From contig NZ_FVZE01000001.1 in the NCBI RefSeq assembly GCF_900168325.1, positions 744,001 through 808,000 of the forward strand: DNA of 64,000 nucleotides, in the 5' to 3' direction. This DNA is from Novosphingobium mathurense. GTDB lineage: Bacteria > Pseudomonadota > Alphaproteobacteria > Sphingomonadales > Sphingomonadaceae. The notes under the pieces were generated by a model. It saw nothing but the letters and a program-made list of their open reading frames with translations. It made no database searches and was not told where the DNA came from. Of this stretch, positions 57,539 to 64,000 are shown in pieces. A program made the translations under genes and the position numbers. Within the stretch, counting starts at the first letter, position 1; each line of letters starts with the position of its first letter.

Positions 57539-58174
57539 GTGAGCCGCAGCGTTCTCATCGCCGACGACCACCCGCTCTTCCGCCAGGCATTGACCCTGGC
57601 GGTGGGGCAGGTGGCCCCCGATGCACGGATCGTCGAAGCCGGGACGCTCCCGGCGGCTTCGCGGCTGGCCTGTGAACTGGACGACCTCGCGCTGGTTCTG
57701 CTCGACCTCAAGATGCCAGGTGCCATCGGGTTTTCGGGAATCGCCCTGATACACGCCGAAAGGCCCAAGGTACCGATCCTCGTCGTGTCGAGCGCCGAGG
57801 GGGAGTCCGCAGCAGAAGAGGCCCGCGCCTTCGGAGCCATCGGTTTCCTGCGCAAGGACAGCGATCTCGTCCAAATCGAAGAGGCCGTGGCAAAGGCGCT
57901 GGGAGGTCATGCGCCCGCAGGCGGCAACGCGCCTCGGACCGGCGGCGAACTCGAGCCGATCCGCAATGAAGTTGCGGACCTTACACCCATGCAGCTCAAG
58001 GTGCTGCTGGCGGTGCTCGATGGGCAGCTCAACAAGCAGATCGCCTATGGCCTCGGCATTACCGAAGCGACCGTAAAGGCCCACATGACTGCGATCATGA
58101 AGAAGCTCGATGTGAGCAATCGCACGCAGGCCGCGCTAGTGGCGCGTTCTCTCGGACTGCATCTGCAACACTGA
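57539..58174 (+). CDS. crbR: LuxR-family response regulator, CrbR/ErdR-like
   Basis: 211 aa from a GTG. Receiver domain: acidic pocket IADDHPLF, phospho-acceptor Asp in LVLLDLKMPG near residue 57, and the conserved Lys in FLRKDSD near 107. The C-terminal LuxR helix-turn-helix is LTPMQLKVLLAVLDGQLNKQ ... EATVKAHMTAIMKKL. Its place between acs and the CrbS-type kinase matches the CrbSR/MxtR-ErdR systems that activate acs in Vibrio and Pseudomonas. The 3' end overlaps the convergent kinase gene by 39 bp. Confidence 0.85.
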   Translation: MSRSVLIADDHPLFRQALTLAVGQVAPDARIVEAGTLPAASRLACELDDLALVLLDLKMPGAIGFSGIALIHAERPKVPILVVSSAEGESAAEEARAFGAIGFLRKDSDLVQIEEAVAKALGGHAPAGGNAPRTGGELEPIRNEVADLTPMQLKVLLAVLDGQLNKQIAYGLGITEATVKAHMTAIMKKLDVSNRTQAALVARSLGLHLQH

Positions 58175-61100
58175 TCCCACCGACATGATCGCCGCACGGG
58201 CGAGGAAGGCCTCTATCACTTCAGGTGCCACGGGCTTGGCATGGACCGGTACGCCCGAGGCTTCGGCCTTGCTCCGGAACGAGCCCCCGACTTCGGCAGT
58301 AAAGATCGCGGCCGGAAGGCCCTTGCGCAAGGCACGCAACCGCACGATCAGGCTCAGGCCATCCTCGCCATTGTCCAGCCGGTAGTCGGCCAGAACCGCG
58401 TCGATCTCGTCGACATGGGCCAGCGAACCGGCAGTGTCCCGCACACCGATCGCGCGATGTCCGAGACTCTCGACCAGTTCGACGGTCGCCTCGACAATTC
58501 GACTGTCGTTGTCGACCACCAGAACCGTCAGTCCATGACCGGGCGCCGGGGCAGGGGCGGGGTCCTTCCGGGCTTGGGCTGGCTGATCGTCCGCCTCACG
58601 TGCGGGCAGCATGAGGCTGAAGCGGCTGCCATGACCGGGCCGCGCATCGACTTCGATGCGCCCGCCCAGAAGCCTGACGATGCGCTCGACGAGTGCGAGC
58701 CCCAGCCCCAGTCCCTCGGCTTCCGTTGTGCCCAATCGGGTGAACTCGCGGAAAATCGCTTCCGACTGCTCCGGCTCGAAGCCCACGCCGCTGTCGATTA
58801 CGTCGATGCGCAGCATGTCCCCGCGCTTGCGCACGCCCACGAGCACGCCCCCGCGCTCGGTATAGCGCAGTGCGTTGGACAGGAAGTTCTGCATGACCGA
58901 GCGCAGCAGGCCGGGATCGGTCTCGATATGGCCGAAAAGCGGTCCTGTCCTGAGCGAGAGACCCTTGGCTTCGGCGGAAGGCTGAAAACTCGCAACCAAA
59001 TCGTCGAGGAATGGACCAAGGGCAACCGGTTCGGTCTCGGGCGTGACCCCACCGGCATCGAGCCGGGAAATGTCCAGCAAAGCGCGCAGCAGTTCTTCGG
59101 CTGCGACAATCGCGCCGTCGACACGGCCTACAAGCGGCTTTTCCTTGTCGGGCACCGACCTGCCCAGAGCGGCGGTGAACAGACGCGCAGCATGGAGCGG
59201 TTGCAGCAGGTCGTGACTGGCAGCGGCAAGGAAGCGGGTCTTGTCCCTGGTGGCGCGGGCGAGCAGGCGATTGGCCTCGCTCAACTCGCGCGTGCGGTCC
59301 TCCACCCGTTCCTCTAGCTGTTCAAGGGTCTGTTCCAGTTCATCGCGGATGCGGGCTTCCTCGGTGACGTCGGTGAAGGACATGACGTATCCACCGCCCG
59401 GCATCGGACCGCCCACTGTCTTGATCACCCTGCCGTCGCTGCTCCGGCGTTCGAAGCTATGCGCGCGGCCTTCTCGTAGTGGCTCAAGCCTGCGTTCGAC
59501 CACTGCGTCGACATCCCCTTCTCCGAAATGGCCGCGCGTGGCATTGTGTCGGATCAGTTCTTCGATCGGCGCACCGACGCGGACCATGCCCGCAGGATAG
59601 TTGAAGATATCCTCGTAGCCCGAATTCCACGCAATCAGGTTGAGTTCGCCGTCGACCACGCTGATGCCGGCATCGACATTCTCGAAAGTGGCAGCCAGCA
59701 ACTGTCGCGAGAAACGCAGCGACTGGCCACCTTCGTCAAGCAGGCGGGTGACGTCGGACAGATCCATCCGCCCGCTGGCCAGTGCCGATGCAACCAGTGC
59801 CCGCGCAGATGATGCCCCGACCACGCGGGCAATCAGATCCTGCGCCTTGCGGGCATTTTTCGGGGTTACCTGATCGTGCGGATCGGACTCGGAAAATTCG
59901 CGCTGCGCCCGCTCTTCGCCCACGAAACTGGCCACGAAATGCGTCAGTTCGCCGACGTTTGAGACACGGCCCGGCGTGGCGAAAATGCGGGGCAGGTCCG
60001 GCGCCGGGATCTTGCGAGCGGCGACAAGGGCATAAACGGCAAGATCCACGCCAAGGCTCCAGACCACGCCATGGACAAAGGGGCTCGCCCGACCGATGCC
60101 GAAGAGGCGATGCGGGTCGATGAAGCTCCCGGCAAGGGCGTCGAGCCAGGGCACCGGCAAGATCGGGGGAAGGGCCAGGGTGTAAGCCCAAAGCGCAAGC
60201 CCGATACCGAGACTGGCCCGCGCGGCGACGGGATCGCGTCCCTTGCCCAGCGCTGCAATGATGAGGTGCGGTGAGAACAACGCCATGGCGGCAAAGGCTG
60301 TCAGCCCCATCGACGCCAGCGACTGGCCGCGCGAAATCAGCAGGGCAAAGGCCAATGCCAGGAGCATGACCCCGGCAACGGAGATGCGCCGCATCCCGAG
60401 CATTCGCGCACCGATGGCTCCGGCCTGACGGTCCTTGCCCGAACCGATCACGGCGCCGGCGAACAGATCGTTCGACACCATGGTCGCCAGTGCAGTCGTA
60501 TCGACGATTGCCATCGAACTGGCCGCGCCGATCCCTCCCAGCAGCGCTGCCGCCAGGATCAGTTCCGACCCCGCCGAAGCGGGTAATTGCAGGACATAGA
60601 GGTCCGCGTCGATGTCCTGCGGCAGGAGCGCGGCCCCGGCCAATGCGATCGGTACGATCAGCACGGCCATGCCCAGCAGGTAGGCAGCCAGCCCGAAACG
60701 CGCCCGTACGAGATCACGCTCGTCGCGTGCTTCCACCAATCCCATGTAGAATTGCCGGGGCAAGGCGATGATCGCGAAAGTGGAAACCAGCGTGATCAGT
60801 GCGATCTCGAAGGTGAGGTGGGTTGGTGCAAAGCGCTCTCCCAGCGTCTCGACGGCTTTTGCGAACGGGGCGGCTTCCGCACCGGAAAGCAGCACCAGTG
60901 CAAGAGCCGCTACGGCGAACAGCGCGACGATCTTGATGACCGAGTCCAGCCCGATCGCGTAGAGCAGCCCTTCGCTACGGCCTGCCAGCTCGAACCGGCG
61001 GGTGCCGAAGAGCAGCGCGAACAAGGTGAGCAAGCCCGAGGCAGCGACCATCGATGGCACCATGATGTCGCGGCCGGACACGATGGTCAGGGCATTGCCG

Positions 61101-61516
61101 ATCGACCGCAGTTGCAACGCCAGGTAGGGAATGCTTCCCAGCAGGGCGATGAGCGTGACCATCCGTGCCACACCGGCGTCGTGGCCAAAGCGCGCGGCGA
61201 TGAAGTCCGACACGGTCGCCGCGCGCTCCTCCCTGACCGCAGCCGACAGGCGCGACAGGAACCCGGGAGCAAGAAGCAGGAGGAGCGCCGGGCCCAGGTA
61301 GATCGGCACATAGGCCCACCCGCTACGGACCGCGCTGCCCACGGCGCCATAGAATGTCCAACTCGAACAATAGACGCCAAGCGCCAGTGTATAGGCATGG
61401 TGGCGCAAGGCGGGCCGGCGCGAAAACAGGTCTCCGCGGGCTTCGACGATGGCGGCCACTGCAAACAGCAGAAGGATCAGGGCAAGGGCGGCGAACGCCG
61501 ATGAAGCCAGACTCAT
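58136..61516 (-). CDS. crbS: SLC5 transporter/hybrid histidine kinase fusion, CrbS/MxtR-like
   Basis: 1126 aa. Residues about 1-500 are a sodium:solute symporter-like region with 12-13 helices. A PAS segment (ENVDAGISVVDGELNLIAWN, near 620) and a coiled coil follow. The kinase core has the H-box FLAAASHDLLQPLHAARLF (near 785), N-box QNFLSNALRYT, DSGVGFEPEQ and GLGLGLALVERI. A receiver domain closes the protein, with its Asp in VLADYRLDNG. This is the architecture of CrbS/MxtR, which sense extracellular short-chain acids or their transport and signal to CrbR. Ligand is inferred. Confidence 0.9.
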   Translation of the reverse strand: MSLASSAFAALALILLLFAVAAIVEARGDLFSRRPALRHHAYTLALGVYCSSWTFYGAVGSAVRSGWAYVPIYLGPALLLLLAPGFLSRLSAAVREERAATVSDFIAARFGHDAGVARMVTLIALLGSIPYLALQLRSIGNALTIVSGRDIMVPSMVAASGLLTLFALLFGTRRFELAGRSEGLLYAIGLDSVIKIVALFAVAALALVLLSGAEAAPFAKAVETLGERFAPTHLTFEIALITLVSTFAIIALPRQFYMGLVEARDERDLVRARFGLAAYLLGMAVLIVPIALAGAALLPQDIDADLYVLQLPASAGSELILAAALLGGIGAASSMAIVDTTALATMVSNDLFAGAVIGSGKDRQAGAIGARMLGMRRISVAGVMLLALAFALLISRGQSLASMGLTAFAAMALFSPHLIIAALGKGRDPVAARASLGIGLALWAYTLALPPILPVPWLDALAGSFIDPHRLFGIGRASPFVHGVVWSLGVDLAVYALVAARKIPAPDLPRIFATPGRVSNVGELTHFVASFVGEERAQREFSESDPHDQVTPKNARKAQDLIARVVGASSARALVASALASGRMDLSDVTRLLDEGGQSLRFSRQLLAATFENVDAGISVVDGELNLIAWNSGYEDIFNYPAGMVRVGAPIEELIRHNATRGHFGEGDVDAVVERRLEPLREGRAHSFERRSSDGRVIKTVGGPMPGGGYVMSFTDVTEEARIRDELEQTLEQLEERVEDRTRELSEANRLLARATRDKTRFLAAASHDLLQPLHAARLFTAALGRSVPDKEKPLVGRVDGAIVAAEELLRALLDISRLDAGGVTPETEPVALGPFLDDLVASFQPSAEAKGLSLRTGPLFGHIETDPGLLRSVMQNFLSNALRYTERGGVLVGVRKRGDMLRIDVIDSGVGFEPEQSEAIFREFTRLGTTEAEGLGLGLALVERIVRLLGGRIEVDARPGHGSRFSLMLPAREADDQPAQARKDPAPAPAPGHGLTVLVVDNDSRIVEATVELVESLGHRAIGVRDTAGSLAHVDEIDAVLADYRLDNGEDGLSLIVRLRALRKGLPAAIFTAEVGGSFRSKAEASGVPVHAKPVAPEVIEAFLARAAIMSVGSVLQMQSERTRH

Positions 61517-61753
61517 GCGCGTTGGCCCTGTGCCCTCAAGGCATCAGCGATTCCGGCTTCAGCATTTGCCACGCAACCCAACCGGACCTCCGCACCCAAC
61601 TCCCTTGCGAAGTCCTAGCCGGTCGATCCATCCTTGTCAGTTGCAACTTGCGCCATGCGCCTTGCCGTCTTGGAGGAAATTGGCGGACAGGGTGTCTATT
61701 AAAGTAATAGTCTAAAGGCCTCCACAGCCTTACGTCACCTATTCAACTTTAGG

Positions 61754-61778
61754 TTGATTCAACAATAAGTTGACTCAA
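61754..61778. promoter_or_regulatory. Paired TTGANTCAA palindromes before the integrase gene
   Basis: TTGATTCAA at 61754-61762 and TTGACTCAA at 61770-61778, start to start 16 bp, in AT-rich DNA about 90 bp before the integrase start. Short palindromes in pairs are typical of repressor operators or of excision-factor sites in mobile elements. Function is inferred. Confidence 0.35.
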
Positions 61779-61838
61779 ATATAGAGCGTCCGAGCGTCTA
61801 GCATTATCCACAGCTATGTCCTACATTGCAGCCATCTC

Positions 61839-61861
61839 TTTTAGGGCAGGTTTTAGGGCAG
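61839..61861 (+). repeat. Tandem 11-bp direct repeats before the integrase start
   Basis: TTTTAGGGCAG occurs at 61839-61849 and again at 61851-61861, one base apart, ending 3 bp before the integrase ATG. P4-type integrases often have short direct repeats just upstream, which may be arm-type binding sites that also control the integrase gene. Confidence 0.5.
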
Positions 61862-61864
61862 ACG

Positions 61865-63070
61865 ATGGCTAGGCACTTAAATCGCTTAACGGTCAAACAA
61901 GTCCAGAATGCAAAGAAGTCTGGATTGCTGGCAGACGGTGGCGGACTTTACCTCTCCACCACGAATGGCGGGCGCCGCTGGGTTTACGTCTTCCAATGGG
62001 AGGGCCGGCGCAAAGAGATGGGACTCGGCTCTGCCAATGACGTGCCGCTTGCTCGTGCCCGCGATAAGGCTGCGGAAGCCCGTGCAATGGTCGCCGATGG
62101 AATCAATCCGATCGATGCTCGCAAAGCTGAGCAGGAAGCCGAGCGCGAACCCGATTCTGTCCCAACGTTCGGCAGTTTTGCCGATTCATATATAGCTTCG
62201 GTCGAAGAGGGATGGCGCAACGAGAAGCATCGGCAGCAGTGGCGAAACTCACTAGAACAACACGCCTCATGTCTACGGGACAAATCCGTCGCAGACGTCA
62301 CAACAGAGGACGTCTTGGCGGCCCTGCAGCCTATCTGGCTGACAATCCCGGAAACCGCCAATCGAGTGCGCGGACGGATTGAAAAGGTCCTAAACGCCGC
62401 CAAGGCGCGCGGTTATCGATCGCAAGATTCGATAAACCCAGCCCTTTGGCGCGGTCATCTGGAGATTCTGTTGCCGAAGCGACAGCGCCTTAGCCGCGGT
62501 CACCATGCTGCAATGCCTTATGCCGAACTGCCGCTATTCTGCCGCAAACTTGCGGACCGGCCGGCAATTGCTGCGCGCGCCCTGGAATTCCTAATCCTGA
62601 CCGCAGCAAGATCCGGTGAAGTTCTGGGGGCGAGATGGGGCGAAGTTGACGGCAATCTTTGGACGGTGCCAGCCGAGCGCATGAAGGCCGGATTTGCGCA
62701 CACGGTTACATTGCCGCCTGCAGCCGTTGAAATCTTGGATTCGATTGGCAGGGGTGCGCCCGATGCACCGATTTTCAAAGGGCGAGGGAAACGCGGCGAA
62801 CTGAGCATTATGACGATTCCCATGCTCATGCGTCGCATGAAGGTCGACCGGTACACAGTTCATGGTTTTCGATCCGCATTCAAAGACTGGGCTCTGGATT
62901 GCACCGAATTTCCCGATGAAATCAGCGAGGAAGCCTTGGCCCATGTCGTGGGCTCGAAAGTGCGCCGAGCCTATCGCCGCGGCGAAGCATTGGACAGGCG
63001 CCGAGCGCTCATGGAGGCATGGTCATCGTTCGTCACAACCGCACCTGTCCCTGTGCAGGTGGCAGCATGA
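61865..63070 (+). CDS. P4-type tyrosine integrase
   Basis: 401 aa. The N-terminal arm-binding domain (DUF4102 type) has LADGGGLYLSTTNGGRRWVY, then a core-binding domain (SYIASVEEGWRNEKHRQQW). Catalytic residues: Arg in TAARSGEVLGARW, HGFRSAFKDWA, His in EALAHVVG and the nucleophile Tyr in VRRAYRRGEAL. It ends in RRRALMEAW as usual for the family. Codon use is less GC-biased than in the neighbours. It overlaps the next gene by ATGA. It marks a genomic island or prophage extending past the right end. Confidence 0.92.
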   Translation: MARHLNRLTVKQVQNAKKSGLLADGGGLYLSTTNGGRRWVYVFQWEGRRKEMGLGSANDVPLARARDKAAEARAMVADGINPIDARKAEQEAEREPDSVPTFGSFADSYIASVEEGWRNEKHRQQWRNSLEQHASCLRDKSVADVTTEDVLAALQPIWLTIPETANRVRGRIEKVLNAAKARGYRSQDSINPALWRGHLEILLPKRQRLSRGHHAAMPYAELPLFCRKLADRPAIAARALEFLILTAARSGEVLGARWGEVDGNLWTVPAERMKAGFAHTVTLPPAAVEILDSIGRGAPDAPIFKGRGKRGELSIMTIPMLMRRMKVDRYTVHGFRSAFKDWALDCTEFPDEISEEALAHVVGSKVRRAYRRGEALDRRRALMEAWSSFVTTAPVPVQVAA

Positions 63071-63897
63071 CAGCGACGGATTTCCGAGAGAAGTTTTTCA
63101 GACTATTCCTTCGCCATGGTCTCATTCCTGAGCCGGTGTGTGTCACGTCCCTGCGCAACGAAGCGAATTCTGCACTCGCTGCAATGGAAGCAATGAGCTC
63201 TCGAGACGCAGGCTTTCGAAACGTTGCCGATTGGGAGGCGGAGAAGGTGCGTTGCGAGGAGCAATGGCGAGCGGATTTGGAATCCGCGCGATCAGATATT
63301 CGGAATTACTCGGACTGGTCACCGTCAGCAGAGGATTGGGTCCGCATCGCCATAGCGTTGGCCGTGGAGCATGGTGAGGACGGTTTCAAACTCGAGATAC
63401 CCAGGGAAGAGAGGAGCGCAGAGCAGAACTGGCACAGAGACAATCTTATCTCGAAGTTCGCAGAACGCGGGATGTCCGCAGCGGAAGCGGCAAAGGCAGC
63501 AGAGGAGGAAATCCGGCGCCTGCAGAGGAACGGACAAGGCGACCACTACGGAAAGGCGCTTAAGGCTAAGTCTCTCGAGAGTGCTTATTCCGCACGTCAG
63601 GCGCCTATCAATCGCGAAATTGCTCGAGATAAGCAGGCACAATCGGAGTTACGCCGCGAAATAGTTGCCGCTGCGAAAGAGCGTGATTCCGCGTGGAGTG
63701 CAGGCAATGCTGATGCCGCCGGCACTGCAAACAAAAGAATATCGGAAATTTATCGATCAGGCACTGAATCGCACCGATCCTTTATAAATCTTCTTTCAGA
63801 CCGTGATTTGCCCTGGTTTCTCGAAGTGCATCAGGTCGCGGGTGCGCACTTTTCTAGTTTGTTCAGTGAAGCCATGTCTATCAGTGAGTCGCGTTAG
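63067..63897 (+). CDS. Hypothetical protein encoded with the integrase
   Basis: 276 aa, not recognised. It starts inside the integrase stop codon (ATGA), so it is translationally coupled to it. Mostly charged and helical: an early segment (FFRLFLRHGLIPEPVCVTSL), a central region with WSPSAEDWVRIAIALAVEHG, then KFAERGMSAAEAAKAAEEEI and a probable coiled coil near residues 190-235. There is no signal peptide, membrane segment or catalytic motif. The codon use, with more A/T at third positions, supports foreign origin. It could aid excision, regulate the island or be cargo. Confidence 0.7.
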   Translation: MTATDFREKFFRLFLRHGLIPEPVCVTSLRNEANSALAAMEAMSSRDAGFRNVADWEAEKVRCEEQWRADLESARSDIRNYSDWSPSAEDWVRIAIALAVEHGEDGFKLEIPREERSAEQNWHRDNLISKFAERGMSAAEAAKAAEEEIRRLQRNGQGDHYGKALKAKSLESAYSARQAPINREIARDKQAQSELRREIVAAAKERDSAWSAGNADAAGTANKRISEIYRSGTESHRSFINLLSDRDLPWFLEVHQVAGAHFSSLFSEAMSISESR

Positions 63898-64000
63898 AAA
63901 TTTTCGCCTGAATCCCGTGCTTTTTTTCTAACGTACATGCCCTGATTTTCTCAGTCAGCGGCCGGAATTCCCCGGCGCAACGATTGAGGATTTCAGCAAT

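Larger units (their letters stand above)
61517..61864. other. Noncoding junction between core genome and integrated element
   Basis: 348 bp with no convincing gene. The first 170 bp are GC-rich like the core and should contain the crbS promoter on the minus strand. From about 61690 the sequence becomes AT-rich, starting with an inverted repeat CTATTA-AAG-TAATAG (61696-61710). Two TTGANTCAA palindromes and two copies of an 11-bp direct repeat precede the integrase. No tRNA 3' end was found, so the attachment site is not identified. Confidence 0.5.

Noticed and set aside
61517..61864. tRNA gene or tRNA 3' end as integrase attachment site
   Set aside because: No T-loop (GTTCGANTC) with flanking acceptor stem and CCA-end context was found in this stretch.

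Overview
The window is high-GC chromosomal DNA from an alphaproteobacterium, most likely a Sphingomonadales member close to Novosphingobium. This is inferred from gene content and order (hrcA-grpE facing rph-rdgB-hemW-xerC, the DOMON/DUF1343 pair, PhaR, an archaeal-type ProRS, a ZnuD-like receptor with an alphaproteobacterial Zur box) and not from a marker gene. About 61.5 kb is densely packed core genome. The last 2.3 kb looks like the edge of an integrated element. No rRNA, tRNA, IS element or CRISPR array was seen.

Layout. 0-5 kb: a truncated methyltransferase facing comF, a 320-bp gap that probably encodes a structured small RNA, hisI, then an overlapping minus-strand set (MFS exporter, cysK, dienelactone hydrolase). 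5-9 kb: zinc-type TonB receptor, PilZ protein, tyrS. 9-16 kb: DOMON protein plus NamZ-like muramidase, a secreted NTF2-like lipoprotein, a MoxR/GFA/VWA operon, a GT87 membrane protein and an NYN-LOTUS RNA-binding protein. 16-22 kb: parE and an LpoA-like activator, facing rsmI-yraN-gshB-dedA. 22-32.4 kb: xerC-hemW-rdgB-rph facing the stress genes hrcA-grpE, then a glycine-zipper lipoprotein, a copper chaperone with an overlapping HExxH protein, and dnaK-dnaJ behind an RpoH-type promoter. 32.4-45.8 kb: patatin-related protein facing radA (with a LexA-type box), cvpA, an IscU-like scaffold, an MHS transporter overlapping alr, phaR with a likely operator, proS, rnr and a universal stress protein. 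45.9-49.1 kb: pyruvate dehydrogenase E2, a hotdog thioesterase and E3, closed by a terminator.

The most interesting part is 49.6-61.5 kb, which reads as one module for short-chain acid assimilation. A minus-strand series (DcaP-like porin, MHS transporter, Pat-type GNAT, propionyl-CoA synthetase) diverges from acs and a LuxR-type response regulator. The cognate-looking sensor, an SLC5-transporter/histidine-kinase fusion of the CrbS/MxtR type, converges on and overlaps the regulator gene. Two copies of a 13-bp sequence built on GACCATGGTC, exactly 20 bp apart, sit between the divergent arms and are a candidate shared operator. Uptake, activation, possible lysine-acylation control and sensing would then sit in one 12-kb block.

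From about 61.7 kb the base composition drops, and a P4-type tyrosine integrase is followed by an overlapping gene of unknown function. This is the likely left end of a genomic island continuing past the window.
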